Origin: Undaria pinnatifida
Lineage: Eukaryota; Sar; Phaeophyceae; Laminariales; Alariaceae
Assembly (NCBI GenBank): GCA_012845835.1
Contig: JABAKD010000007.1
Coordinates: 11,844,011 to 11,908,010 of the forward strand
DNA: 64,000 nt
Direction: 5' to 3'
How positions within the stretch are numbered: the first letter of the stretch is position 1; the number at the start of each line of letters is the position of its first letter. The notes beneath the pieces are model-generated. The model saw only the letters and a list, made by a program, of their open reading frames with translations. It was not told where the DNA came from and ran no database searches. This document shows positions 12,524 through 24,451 of this stretch, in pieces. A program made the translations under genes and the position numbers.

Positions 12524-13575
12524 TCCCCCCAACCCCCCACCCCCCCCTTCTCGCTCCCCCTTGTTCGCCCCGACAAATATCGAAATCAACTACATTTAAA
12601 GCACTTCACGAACTGGATATCACCTCATTATCTTTCTAGAGCCATCCATGCCCCTGCTTTCCCCCCCCTCCGCCCCCTCCCCCGCCCCGAACGCCCTGTC
12701 CTTCCCCAGCACCCGCAGCATCGCCTAGACCTAGCACCACACGTATAACAGACCCCTATATCTATGCCACATAAAGCCCTTCCCTCCCCCCCCCCCATCC
12801 CCGCCCCCACCCCCCACCTCCCCACCTCCCCACCCCATTCCTTCCCTACCCCCTCGAACAGTCCGCCCTGTTCCTCCTCACTGATTGTACGACTTACCCA
12901 AGGATTTACATGATAAACTGATGCATTCTGTTTTTTCTTTAAAGAATTTATATTTTTCACGGACAGATTAAGCTGTCCCACCCGCCCCAACCCCGCCCCA
13001 ACCCCCCACCCGCGCCCCACCTCCTCCCGCCCCGCCCCCATGATAAATTGGTGCATTAATATTATTAGTTCTTTTTTTTTCAAATCGTTACATTTAGCCC
13101 CATGAAGGGTTTATAGCTTCCACGCAAAAATTTCTGGCCGGTCCGCCCCCCCCCACCGCCCCCTCCCGTCCCGTTCCCCCCCCCGCCCCCCCCTCTTCCC
13201 CCCCCTCCCTCTTCCGCCACTCTCCAACCCCGCTCACTGTTGATCAAAACCAGGCCCCCACATCCTTCAAAACTCCGCCCTCCCCTCACCGGTTATTCTA
13301 CTTACAGGTTTCACCTGATCAACGGATGCATTTCCTTCCACAGATGTCAGTTATTGTCCCGTTCAGAAACGAGTTTCATAGTTTCCGCGCACAGACTGAC
13401 TAAAATCACCTGTTGACCCTGATAGCTACACTGTAGTTGCAAGGGGAGTCGTCCTTAATGAGGACATACGACCCGTAATACGCGCGATCGGAGTATCACA
13501 TACAGCTTGCAAAGATGAGGTTCGACAAAATCTTCGATCTCACAAATGAAGTGTTTTTTTTCATTTTTTATAATA
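11430..13575 (+). repeat. Poly-C composite element, most complete copy
   Basis: This copy holds all parts of the family in order. There is an AT-rich head (11450-12040) containing two direct copies of a roughly 105-bp unit (about 11671-11775 and 11776-11880). A middle of conserved modules alternates with C-runs (about 12090-12200, 12490-12545, 12660-12700, 12785-12830, 13145-13205). The conserved tail (13345-13565) ends in an AT-rich stretch. No transposase, reverse transcriptase or pol III promoter is visible and the ends show no obvious inverted repeats, so the mode of spread is unknown. The head aligns with 1960-2640 and the tail with eight other places in the window. Confidence 0.88.
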
Positions 13576-13839
13576 TCTAGTATAATATATCACTAAGTAC
13601 GCCATGAGTCGGATGTTTTTAATGGAAGGAGACATGCTGACTACCTCTAACCGCAATGGCCGATTATTCACCCATCATCGTCTTTGCTAGGCAGCTCAAT
13701 ATCGCCATCCGAGAATGAAATATACCACACTACGAGGTTGACACTCCCACCCACCAACAGACTCGTCGTCGCACTATTAGTCTGACTCACTTGTCCACGT
13801 ACGGACCCATCAACCCACCACCCGTCTTACTAAGTTCAT

Positions 13840-14475
13840 GTCATTGCGGCCCAAAGTAATGTGTATATGGTATTGTCGATGTTTCCCCTACATTGTTTTC
13901 ACGACCCGTACGAGTGACACTGTCCTCACGGACTAAAACTCTCCATGTGTTTGGTATATAGCAGCGTAGGTCAAAATTCCGTTGCGAATCGATATTGCGA
14001 ATGTTTAGAGACCACAACCTTACAACGCGAACGAAGGAGGAGGCCATTCGGGGGAGTGGCAACAAGCTACTCCAAGGAGAAAGCCCCACAAACGAGCCTT
14101 CTACGTCTTGTACCCTTGTCTTACAACCCGATCTAGTTTCAACCTCATCTAATCGAATCTAACCAAACGTAGTGTCTATCGCACCTCAACCTAGATACTG
14201 TATGAACGTATAACACTTGTGTGTATGACTTAATCAACCCAACCCTGAACCCACTCACGCATAGAGTCCGGACGGCACACGCTCGAATAAAATGGTATCG
14301 CCCCTCGTTGCCGTGTATTCCATATGAGACACTTTGAAAAAAACAGTTCCCATCGCATGATAACTTTGACGAAGCCACGCCCATAAACCTTCGGTCCTTC
14401 TTGGAGTGCCTCCATCTCTGGCCGGCGGAATCGGGAATAGCGCGTAGTTGGAGCGCCGGCTTTGTCGAAGCCAAC
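13840..14475 (-). pseudogene. OTU-protease-like remnant (catalytic Cys motif)
   Basis: The minus frame 14474-14145 contains LSCDGNCFFQSVSYGIHGNE (residues 38-57, about 14363-14304). It matches the OTU catalytic signature DGNCFF.A.S...G.E with Asp41 and the nucleophile Cys44 (codon starting 14345), followed by a plausible H..IR (about 14294). Frames switch within 14230-14505. A separate frame (14089-13841) ends with PYTHYFG, which could be the catalytic His region, but at about 165 residues the spacing is longer than usual and I would not rely on it. No intact gene remains. Possibly derived from a transposon-encoded OTU protein. Confidence 0.48.
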
Positions 14476-14519
14476 TGTCTCTGAAAACGTGAACGACGTC
14501 GGCATCAGTATGAAAGAAC

Positions 14520-15010
14520 CATAAAGTCGACGTCTTGGCTAAATGATAGAGAATGCTGAGGAGAATTGGAGATGTACCTAGCGATACTATACCTTGACAT
14601 CAATGACGGGTGAGGTGAGGTGGACGAAAATATGGTATGTGGATGCTGTTCGTAACATTTCATGGGTAAAACGTATGTATCGATATCGACATCGGAATCG
14701 GTGTTTCGATTAACTTATTGGTTGTACACACGGTACCGGAGTGACTGTGATCGCTGTACCGTACAAAATTCTCGTCATTAAGGCTGCCCCCCAAGCCCCA
14801 AGGAGGCCATAGCAAGTAAACAAACCGATAAAAGTATATTGCTCTAAAATTACGACAGCGTAAAGTAATTATAAGACGACTCGCTATTCGGGGAATGACA
14901 ACAAGAAAGCCAGCCTCGCCGATTAGGAGACCAACAGGAAAACAATGGAACCTTTTTACATGGGGAATCGGGCATACAGGCAGATAACCGTAATCATTTA
15001 CATGCATAGA
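14520..15010. other. No gene recognised
   Basis: Short frames only. The minus frame here is a translation that runs into the adjacent CAGA repeat. Confidence 0.5.
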
Positions 15011-15012
15011 AT

Positions 15013-15121
15013 GGGCAGACAGACAGACAGACAAACAGACAGACGGATAGACAGAGAGACAGACAGACCCATGGGTAGGCAAGCAGACAGACAAACAGAC
15101 AAGCAGACTGATAGACTGACC
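15013..15121. repeat. Imperfect CAGA microsatellite
   Basis: About 25 imperfect copies of the tetranucleotide CAGA (GACA/GATA/AACA variants), with one interruption at CCCATGGGTAGG near 15067-15080. Confidence 0.93.
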
Positions 15122-16185
15122 GCCAGCCGCTCAAAAGGAGTACACGCAATATTTTCACTGTTCATAAAATCCGCTGTTTTCCATTGCCACATCCTGGCAA
15201 GTGCCAAGCCGACACAGAAGATGAATCATACGAGCATGAAGTCCTTGGTGATGGAGAGAAGTTTAACCAGGGCCGGCTAGACGACGGGAGGACTGTTTGG
15301 ACTGCCATGGTCGTGAACGACCAAGGACGGGGGTATCTCAGGCTGGGCATCGGTTCCCAGGATTCTTCCGCTTTTGCCGTGTTATCCAGAAACGTACAGT
15401 GTCGTTGTGTGGACGATGTAAGGCGACAAGCACACGGATAGAATGCGGAGATACGTACGTCGAAGGAAAGAGGTAGATAAGGTTTTGATAAATAAGGAGT
15501 GCAGCTGATATGCTATCGGTGGACCAAAGCGAAACCATTTGGTGAAACATCAAGTCACACAATCTTCGCAGTCGCCTCCGACAAACATGAAACGCTGTTC
15601 ACCCCGATAGCGACAAAACAGACGAAACCTGGCAGAAGTGTGTACTATATCGTCGTTCTAGCACACTCAACGGTTGACAGCTGATACCCAAGCCACAAAT
15701 GCTAGCATTACATCTACCCCCAGCACTGCGCTATCAAACACGTATTACGCAAAATCAGCAGAGTCACCAATTTAAACTGCTCAAACACCATCTAGACCTG
15801 CGAGGACGTCTTCAAATGGACAACGTTCAAAGAGAATCAGTCGGAGCTCAGAATAACGACTAGAAAAACTGTCGTTACAAAAACAACGGTGCATCTACCG
15901 TATTTTTCACGTGTGGTTTTGCCACCTCATTATAATGGTTAGGATAGGCGGCATGGGGGTATTTTTGGATTATCTCGTACACAGGGTTGCCTAGGTCATC
16001 ATGTGGTAGATCATGTCAAGGCGGAAACCGTCGATGGACCCTCGGAAGCAGTCGTAAAACAGGTACAAGAACATATCTTATCGTTGTCTCCGCCGAAAAA
16101 GGATGGGTACTCTGAACATGCACTCCCGAAGACAACTACATAAGCAGTAATAACACACTGAGCCAAAGAGGGCTCAACTCGAACA
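15122..16185. other. No gene recognised
   Basis: A plus frame at 15184-15441 is acidic at its start but shows no domain. Nothing else stands out. Confidence 0.4.
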
Positions 16186-16189
16186 TATC

Positions 16190-16625
16190 GAAGATTGGGA
16201 CTGCCAATCATATCAATTGTTCTACTCTACCATATCTGAGTCATCCCACGGTAGGGGTTGCAGGTTTTGCCCCAAAACGTCCCTGGGCGATTGAGTTCCT
16301 CATGTATGTGAGGAACTGCTGGTCAATGAAGTAATTTCACGAGTACAACATTTTTTTGGACTAAGGCATAGAAGCTTGGTCGGGTTGTGCAAACGAATGC
16401 CTTCGAAGTCATTTTTCGTGTAAGATATTAAGTTCCTCATGTGAGGACCTCAGGGACTGATGCTGCAACCCCTACCGTGGGATGCCTCATCTGTATATCA
16501 CCATCTCCGTATATTCTATGCAATCATACGCATCATACATCAGACTTGTGCGTAGGCATAAGTTAACATTCCCCCTGCCTGTGTGCACGTTATGAAAACG
16601 TTCAACCAAGGCGCACCACACGGCA
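16190..16625 (+). repeat. Paralogous segment, filled copy
   Basis: The flanks (about 16190-16237 and 16500-16620) align with 21365-21530, sharing CATATCGA, CTCTACCAT, GCATCATACA.CAGACT.GTGC and CGTTCAACCAA.GCGCACCA. In this copy a family B element interrupts the segment. Confidence 0.8.
16238..16488 (+). mobile_element. Family B inverted-repeat element with perfect 22-bp ends
   Basis: The left end 16242-16263 and right end 16463-16484 are perfect inverse complements over 22 bp, extended outward by TGAG/CTCA after one mismatch. The interior has a second short inverted pair (TTCCTCATGTatGTGAGGAACT near 16296) and no coding capacity. The paralogous empty site at 21408-21420 suggests the target was near ACCATGTC; ACCATATC lies to the left and ACCATCTC to the right. 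That would be an imperfect 8-bp duplication, but about 10 extra bases at the right end remain unexplained. Best described as a MITE; the superfamily is uncertain (hAT-like if the 8-bp duplication is right). Confidence 0.8.
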
Positions 16626-17976
16626 TCTTGCTTATTCAAGCAAGGTACAGTACATGCCTCACGTATCTAATGTCAACACCAAACGAATACTACTGCCTCT
16701 GCACCAACAACCCGAATATTGATATCAAATGCCGTAGCTAGCGGAATTGAACCGCAGTAGTCGTGACGGAAAACGCGGATAAAAACATGGGCGCTGTAGA
16801 GTGCAGTAGGATTAGTCCGCGTAAGACCAGAAAGAAACACTCTCGATTGTTGTTCAAAAATTTAAGCTTAAGATTACCACAAAACCACCTATATATTTAC
16901 CTCAAATTGTTTGTTCGAATTATTCTACTCCTAAGCCTTTGATCAAGCAAAATTACAAACTGAAATCAGAATGAATACCAGTTATCAAATTTCCTTATAC
17001 AATAATAGTAAAAAAAGCTAGTATTGTTCCCTCGAATATATATACTTCCAAATTGTCGATCAAGAAAAATATCGGTGGTGTAGATACTCTCGTGATCAAC
17101 ATGCCTCAGTCAAAATTAAGAAGTAAGGGAACATAAACGTCTGCAAGTTCACAAATCATCCCACCCGCCAAATAAATACAAATATTGCAACTCCCTCAAT
17201 ACGAACTCCATACTGTTGTCATCTTCGTAGATAATTTACAGTTACATATATCAGACATTGGTACGAGCAAAAGGTTAATTTTTCACCCCTCCTGCTCGTG
17301 ACAAGTCTCATGATAGCGCTCACGCTATCCTACATTCCTGCAAACTCAAAAAAAGTCCAATGCTCAAATAATTTCAAATGAAGTGTAATAGCTTCGCTTT
17401 CAGCTAAAATATATAATAAGCTTCGTATGAGATAACTCCCCCACTCCGGAGTCAACCTTCCCAATTTCGGAGTCAAGGAGAGTCAAGCCACAATATGTCC
17501 AACCACTTTCGCTCTGGTTTAGTCCATACCAAGCTCGCAACACGCGTTGGTATTACAGGACCCTATACCTAGGACATGTGCTTCTTCAACTGTGGAAGCC
17601 AGCCTTCATCATACCTACCTACTCTACCTGTCCAAAGAATTCAAGCATCCTGTTAGCTCGATATCCACGGTCTCCAATAAGTATCACTGTCCCCTTACAC
17701 CATATATAAACATGAGTCCCTTACCAACATATGAAATTCCCTGTTTAAGATGGATCATGACCGTCATGTTCATGAGGGCAACCACACATAACGACCAATA
17801 CCACGTACCAGGTACCAGCTATGTAGGATAGACAGATAATTCACCAATCAATACCGTCATCTTTTTCGCGACCAAGATCTAAAGTCATATTTTCGGCAGT
17901 GATCATTTTTCGTCAACTCTTTGGAACTGAGGAAAAATGGATGATTGGAAAGGAACCAAAGGGCCAACAACTCGTA
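16626..17976. other. AT-rich interval, no gene
   Basis: Reading frames are short and AT content is high. Nothing recognisable. Confidence 0.55.
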
Positions 17977-18420
17977 TTATATACTACAGAAAAAAAACAG
18001 TTTCCAGCTATGCACTGACCGCATCATCAGGCAATCAAGCTCCACATCTCCCATCGTATCATATAAACGAAAAACCGACTTGAACTCTTCACGTAATAAC
18101 GACTGTACTGAACTGTAAGTTCCACCTGATACACACACAAACAACACAGCAGTTAACTCTCGAGATAAATATGGGGCAACGCAAGTAGAATCTAATACGC
18201 GCTTGCTGTGAGCCGAGGCTCGTGCTGGCGCAGAAGGAGCAGTCCCCTCCTCCGTTGCTCTGTCCTGCTCGATTCCTCTCCTGACCTTCCCCCAAAGCCC
18301 TGCTGTGCACATGCATGCTACTGCTCCACGCTCTTTCCCATTATTATTGCTGTCTGTTTGTCCACTGCCATCCCCCCTTTCCCAATCATCGTCGCGCAAA
18401 ATTGCTCGTAACTGCAGCAC
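17977..18420 (-). CDS. Unidentified open frame
   Basis: The frame spans 147 codons. The N-terminal half is polar and charged (DDDWERGDG), the middle is Ala/Ser-rich, and the C-terminal half has regular hydrophobic spacing (LFVCVSGGTYSSVQSLL). No known motif, signal peptide or clear membrane helix. A 95-codon frame on the same strand lies directly upstream (18713-18426). It could be a remnant of one gene or chance. Confidence 0.2.
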   Translation of the reverse strand: MLQLRAILRDDDWERGDGSGQTDSNNNGKERGAVACMCTAGLWGKVRRGIEQDRATEEGTAPSAPARASAHSKRVLDSTCVAPYLSRELTAVLFVCVSGGTYSSVQSLLREEFKSVFRLYDTMGDVELDCLMMRSVHSWKLFFFCSI

Positions 18421-18429
18421 AAAAGTCAG

Positions 18430-20560
18430 CCCCGAAATCGCTCGGTCAATGCCACCACGTACCCGGAGGTCTGGCTACCACGTGAGGGACCGTGGCACTT
18501 CTGGCTTATCGCTGTCCATCGCTGACTGCTCCGCCTTTTCCTGTGTCTGGTTGTCTTAGGCTGCGTCTCGATGGTCTCGCTTTCTGTTGCTGCTGATGCA
18601 CGTGTGGGTTCCGGCACTGTCGTGTACGGTGGAGGTCGATGACAAATAATAATAGCTCCTGGGGCATCCCGGGGAAAAAGTGTCTTGAGTCGGCCCCGGT
18701 CCAGCGCGTTCACCTCCCAGAGAACGGTTCTAATATTATGGTCATCGTTAACACTAGTGTGATGGGAAAACCCATTGTTAGGGTCGGCTTGCTCACGTGG
18801 CCCACCTCATGCGGGGGCCTTGGTTGCGCAGTGGCAGCGGATAAAAGACAAGTTCCAGATGTTGACCAATATGTTGAAAAATCCATTATATTATTATCGC
18901 GTAGATCCAATTCATCGCTGAGAGTAAATATCAACAGTAGCCGCCTGCCCCCCCCGCCCCCCCCCCCCCAGCATTCTTCAGCCCTCGTTCATACCCATGT
19001 CGACCAGAGACACATTGCATGTTCATAGGTCCAGCCCGTAGTGGATGATAGCGAGTGTGGCGTTTTTGATCTCCTGCTGCATGTTACCGACAACAACCAC
19101 CTGCGAGAATGGCGGCGGTTGTCGAAAAATACAGACGATGTTTGTACCTTTGCTTGTATGTACCATTACTGTACTAAAGTTAGTTAGTATGTGATGAGAT
19201 TATATACCAGATATATTATTAGTAGTGGATTGCGAAACACATTTTTTTCATCTCTACAAAAGAATGTTATTGCCCATTCGTTGCCACCCACTCCCTGCTG
19301 TTTTCGCGCGATTTCGGCTATTATTATAATCTATTGGCACGGTCTCTTCTTAAAACATATACGCCAACAGTGTTTATACACAAAACTGACTTTATAGGTA
19401 TGTTGTACATACGAGTGTAAACTTTACGCATACGTACGAACAGTATGATATTTCTGTGGCCACAGAAGAGCTCTTATCTCAATAAATAGGATGAAAGATA
19501 AGAAATAATATAGAATCGGGGCACAGACACTGGGTCTGCTGGATTTAAAGGGTAAAAAGATATTTACGGATATGGTATGTGCATTTTTTGTTTCAAAGAG
19601 ACAAGGAAGAGAGACGAGAAAAAAGACCTAAAAAAAATGTACTTATCACAAGGATACAACCACAATAAATAACCAAAAGTGCCGCATCTGAACCATGAAC
19701 CACTTTCTTTTGAAGCGACGTACATCTCAACAATGAGGTGCTTGATGCGCCGAGGAGAAGACGGCGGAAAGTGTGTCGTGTTGGACGTGCGCATCTTGGC
19801 AAACGAGATAAAGATGAACGGAAAAATTCTCGATCACCATCTTGGCTGTATTAAGCTCACGAACTCTCTAAAAAAATCACTAACACAGAGCAGCAGCGAT
19901 TGGAAGGTAGGTGTTGGGGTCAGGCAATAAAAGCAATCCACGTGAACTTGGGACAAGAAAATAATTGTCTCCTTTCCCTTCACTACCCAGACCAGGGCAG
20001 CGCGAAAAAAAAGCAAAATGACATCGCAGTCCTACAAAGTCGGCAAAACTTACCGGTGGGCTGAGAGTTCTCGACGAATTTGCAACACGCGATTATTTCC
20101 AATTTTTTTTCACTTGTTTTGGTATACCCCCCCCTTGTCTCGTTTTTGGAAGTGGACGGCGAGCTGTCGATATTAATTGTTTTTTATTTTAGTGCGCCCC
20201 TGCCCAAGCCCGTCAGATTTGTGTTTAAAAAACAAATTTGCAGTTTGACATCACACTTACACACCTGCTCGTTTCAGCAATAGAGTCCTTTCGCTTTATT
20301 TTGATTTCCAGCCTTCACAGCACCAGCAACGCCGCGCAGCTTGTGTTTGCTCCTGTGTTGGGTGTTCACGTTGCTGCGGTCGCTTTTTTCAGGGAAGCAC
20401 TGTCATGTTCATGCGGCACGCTGGGTCCGCTATGTGGTCGTCTTCAGCTAACGGGACGGCCTAGACACCAAGCGAGTGAATAAACGACCGCTCGCTGGAA
20501 CCCTCTCTCCTGTAGCCGTCCGGCACCTTGAAGTCATCGCCAGCTTGGACGATGTTCGGG
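18430..20560. other. No gene recognised
   Basis: Contains a C-run at about 18948-18971, a trinucleotide-poor AT-rich stretch and short frames. The plus frame 19679-19930 (83 codons) has no motif. Confidence 0.45.
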
Positions 20561-20563
20561 GGC

Positions 20564-20564
20564 A

Positions 20565-20592
<28 letters not shown>
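20564..20592. repeat. AT dinucleotide microsatellite
   Basis: About 14 uninterrupted AT units. Confidence 0.97.
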
Positions 20593-20595
<3 letters not shown>

Positions 20596-21364
20596 TCTCG
20601 TTCCAGGTGGTTCACGAGCGCCGGTGTAAATGCAAAAAGGGCCTTATCTCCATCTTCCTCGATTACCTCGGGCTGGCTCCTGACTGCTGGTGGAGTAGAG
20701 GAACTGCCGCCACCCGTCTGGCGGAGGGGGGCTAGATAAACAGCCGCCACCCTTGTCAGGCGGAGATCCTTGCGTTTCCGCCGCGTCCATATCCCCTCTA
20801 CTCGGGTGCTCAGATTCAATTATATTTGGAAGTGCGTGGTTGGGTTATTTCAATATGTGTGTGATTTGCGGGTTGGTGTGGAGAAGTGGGTGTGTTTGTG
20901 TGTTGGTGAGGGGGGGGGTTGGTTCGGTCAAATTTCGTGTCGGGGGGGTGTGGCGTCAGCGTGGCTGAAAAGACATGACGTCAGAATGCATAACACGAGA
21001 CATGCAGTCAGAACGCGCTCGACCCAAATTTGCGAAATTTTCTATTTGAGCTGGCCACTCCGGGTACTGTTACAAACGAATACCCGTACCCGGGGATTGT
21101 GCCACAATCTTACCTGACTCACAGATCTTCCCGGTAAGGATAAGAGGTTATTACAGAACTACCAGACGGTTCAGCTCGGGTATACTGTCCTACAGAACTT
21201 CCCGAAGTTCCGGGTACGGGTAGGAATGTTCTACAGAACTTACATATGTTCTTTGTAGGGTAATACCCGGGGTAAATACCCCCGGGTACGGTTTGTGAGT
21301 ACCCTACAGAACACAACCTTGCAATATTTACTCTATATGCACTAAGCCGATAGGGGATAACCTT
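20593..21364. other. No gene recognised
   Basis: A GT/G-rich run (about 20860-20960) is followed by a stretch in which CCGGGTA/TACCCGG and CTACAGAACTT recur in both orientations (21060-21310), suggesting another unresolved inverted-repeat element. Confidence 0.4.
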
Positions 21365-21535
21365 GAACATATCGACCATTGAGATAGCCAATCACATCAA
21401 TAGTAACACTCTACCATGTCCGTAGATTATATGCAGTCCTGTGCATCATACACCAGACTCGTGCACAGGCAAAATCCAATATTCACCCCCGCGTGTTCAC
21501 GTCATGATAACGTTCAACCAAAGCGCACCATCCAA
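21365..21535 (+). repeat. Paralogous segment, empty-site copy
   Basis: It aligns with 16190-16625 but lacks the family B element, with uninterrupted ACTCTACCATGTCCGTA at about 21407-21423. Confidence 0.78.
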
Positions 21536-21549
21536 ACCTTGCTTATTGT

Positions 21550-21945
21550 AAGGGTATTTGAAGGAGACACAGAGCGTCTCCTGAAGGCCTGCCAATTGAG
21601 CAGGTCCTCGGAGAGTACCCACTTCCTTAGTTTTCGTTGAGTCGTAGCTTTACTCGATTCCCCCAGAGCCCCGGATGGCTTCTGAGATCGGAGGCAAATG
21701 CCTCCGATCTATTTCCTGACAATCCCGAATAAGAAACGTCAACCTTATTATAAAAAACCCATCAAACTTAACTCAATTCAGAAAATTTCAAGCCTTTCGA
21801 GGAGGCCGTGTCTTAACACTAGCCCACCCTGACAAGCCGCATAAACAAGAATATATAGATTCGGAGAAACTCTGGTTCTACGAACTAGATTATGAGTCGG
21901 AGACGCGGCTTCTCAACCCCACTCCCATACCTCGAACGGTCTCGC
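21550..21945 (+). repeat. Repeat E, first copy
   Basis: 21555-21810 aligns with 42190-42475 (GACACAGAG, CAGGTCCTC.GAGAGT, CCAGAGCC.CGGAT.GCTTC, CTCCG.TCTATTTCCT, CGAGG.CGTGTCTTAAC). 21860-21945 aligns with 34420-34495 (ATTCGG.GAAA, GGTT.TACG, GCGGCT.CT). Function unknown; a dispersed repeat. Confidence 0.7.
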
Positions 21946-22739
21946 TATGGAGCCAGTAACACGTGAATAAAATCAGTTGAAGAAAACGCAGACCCTACGA
22001 CCAGGCAAAAGCCACCCATCAGAAACCCGCCGCGTATTGCTTGTGTGGCGGGGAGGGGGGGGGGAGGAAAAGCTTTAGAACCTGCCGCACATCGCCGTTG
22101 TGGCGGGAGGGGGCAGGAACGGCTCTATAACAAACAAGTCACAGAAAAAATATTCTGGCGATGCGAGCCCTCGTCGATATGGAGGGAAATGCTCACTAAT
22201 ATGATGGAGAAGTCATGGAAAGAAAAAAATTCAAGAATAGAACTCCCGCGGGCCGTCGCCATGGCGGGGGGTTAGGCGAGTAATCGACAAATACCTGGGA
22301 TGGAAGGTGGCCGCATGTACAGCCCCACAATCAGGTAAAGTGTCGACCGAAAAAAAAAGTATAACAAATACAACGTACGCCGTACAAAAAAGTAAAAAAT
22401 GACACACAGGCCAGTACATAGGCCTGTACCACGTTGTCCGGAAACAAAGGACCCTGATCGCCTCCCGGCTCTGGGCTGAGGAGGGCATCTACAGGGCGAA
22501 ATTGGACAACGAAGAAAAAGCGACAGCCCGCTGTGCCTCAGATAGCGGCGTTATACCCGAACCCTGGCCCTGCACTGAGCAGGGAGTTCGGCTGGCCGAA
22601 TAGAACAAAAAGTAAAAATGGAAAAAATCACAACGAACCCAGACCAAGACTCTCAGACCACCACAAACAACCAAAAGACAAATACTCAAACCTCATAACC
22701 CCAAAGAATGGAGAACTATCGAGCAGCGGTGGCGGCTTG
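21946..22739. other. Flank of the gypsy remnant, no gene or LTR found
   Basis: I looked for a long terminal repeat here and beyond 26270 and could not pair any segments. Short frames only. Confidence 0.4.
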
Positions 22740-22744
22740 AAAGT

Positions 22745-23910
22745 CTATTGCCCACGGCCGCGCCTCGATATTCGTCTACGTTACGTAGGATCCCCCGAGG
22801 AAACGTGCTGGCGATGTGAACTTGCAGGCATCAAGAGCCTCGTACGGCTCCCGTCGAAGCCGCGTAGCGCGCCGGGGGAAAATGACGTATAGTAGCTCCC
22901 GGGTCGTCCATTCAGCGGACCATGTATACCTTGTGCTCGGTAGTGCTCGCGCTGGTTTTTCCGAGTCACCATAACACATCGTCTCCCTTGTACCAAACGT
23001 GGACTTCCTCCAGTAAGTACCGTGTCGTGCTATCGACGGTGCCGATCGGCGCGGAAAACACAAGCGTAGTACAGCGGTAAGAAACGTTGCCCATTGTTGA
23101 CGGAGAGCTCGCGTTGTGCCGCTCCGATCCGCATTCGGTGGTAAAGGCGGTTAGTTTGGCGGTGCTCGTCCGGGGTTCCGGCTCCAAACACAAGAGGTGG
23201 GGGCAGGAGAGGTGGAGGTCAATTTCCCGCTCCCACAAAGGTTCGGAAAGTCCCGCCCAGTGCGTCCCGTTGGGTAGCACCGTGATGGCGCCACCTAGCG
23301 CCCGTACCGACTGATGACCTGTGATCTGCTCTAGTTCCAGCCGTTGACGGTGAGTCGAAATGTCGTCTTGTGTGACGTGGTACGGCGGGGACATATAAGA
23401 AAATTGGTCGAGCACAGACTGCGTCAGCCCCGCCGGTAGGTACTTGGCCATGTCCCTGCCGTCGTAGGGGTTGGCGCAGGGTTTGCAGCGCTCGATGGTC
23501 ACACGCCGACGAGTGTCCGGACCAGACAGGTCGGAAGGGAGGTCGAGTTGGGGGATGTTGCTCCCGAGCGGCGAACCGTCCGGGGTCTCCACGGCGGAGA
23601 AGGGCCGGTTGCCATGATATTGTACGGGCCCGTCAAGTTAAGCGCGTGTTTGGCCTTGAGTACCTTGGCGTCGAATTACGCCTTCACACGCTGGGATATG
23701 GTGGAGGCAGAATTGTACACACATGCCCGACCACTCGTAGGGACATTAGGTTCTGGACGCAGCGCGTCGGCAGGGGCAGAGATTCTGCGGTTAACTCGAG
23801 AAACAGAAAGTGCGTCGTGTACGCGGACAATGTCGTTGTCGAGCTTAGAAGCACGGTAGCGACGTCACAATAGGCCAGGTGGTCACGGGCCAGTCTGGGG
23901 TGTCCCACGC
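22745..23910 (-). pseudogene. Gypsy integrase C-terminus and chromodomain-like segment
   Basis: GHPRLARDHLAYCD at about 23906-23865 marks the integrase C-terminal region. A long open frame (23592-22966) carries ERCKPCANPYDGRDM, AGLTQ, SPPYHVTQDD and the chromodomain-like HWAGLSEPLWEREIDL (23262-23215), then ends at WYKGDDVLW. Another frame continues with the usual pol ending AVRGS, a TGA at 22833-22831 where Trp is expected, then CLQVHI and RGILRNVDE (to about 22760). Chromodomain-like tails are thought to guide insertion to particular chromatin. Confidence 0.82.
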
Positions 23911-24006
23911 CACCAGTGCCATCGAAAACCGTCAGGGGTAGCCGTGGGAGAAGGCCCTTGTGGGACTCGTTGGGGGCCAGACCCGTCGCCGCGCTGACGG
24001 ATTTTT

Positions 24007-24430
24007 TTATGCAATTTCGACTTGGGGCAGGTGCAAGTCCCAGTCGTCTTGTCGCTCGTTGACGATCATAGCCAGCAGTTGGGCCATAAAGTGGTTTACC
24101 CGCCTAACTACCCCGTTACAGTGGGGATGATAGGAGCTTGTGAAAAGCTTGTGCACACCCAACAGCTGATATACAGCTTGTGAATGCTTGGAGCAGAGCT
24201 GTAGGCAGTTTTCGGAGAGTATTGTGCGCGGGCACCCACCCAATGGGATGTATTGGTTCCCCCAAAGTATTTGCCGTACCTTTCCCTGTGAACTCAGCGG
24301 CAGTGACGGGCAACATGTCGCCCCGACGACTAAAGCGGTCTGTGAACAGCATGATGAAGGTGTTGCCTGGTGGTGTGACCTGGAGCGGGACGAAGTAGTC
24401 ATCACTGACGGAGACACTTGGACCTTCGGG
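24007..24430 (-). pseudogene. Gypsy integrase catalytic core, inactive
   Basis: The core is split over two frames. The first gives DDYFVPLQVTPPGN and LFTDRFSRRGDMLPV (about 24403-24310) and keeps the first catalytic Asp (codon at 24400). The second gives YIPLGGCPRTILSEN through TSSYHPHCNGVVRRVNH (24250-24090), where the second Asp is now Glu (codon at 24213) and the final Glu of the DDE triad is now Arg (codon at 24105). The frame breaks between 24270 and 24250. With two of three catalytic positions changed, the enzyme could not act even if translated. Confidence 0.85.
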
Positions 24431-24451
24431 TAGAACTATCGAGATGATTGG

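Noticed and set aside
15013-15121. CRISPR-like array
   Set aside because: Four-base imperfect unit without spacers; the host appears eukaryotic.
20448-20819. 123-codon minus frame with an Ile-Tyr run
   Set aside because: Contains the AT microsatellite; no other protein character.
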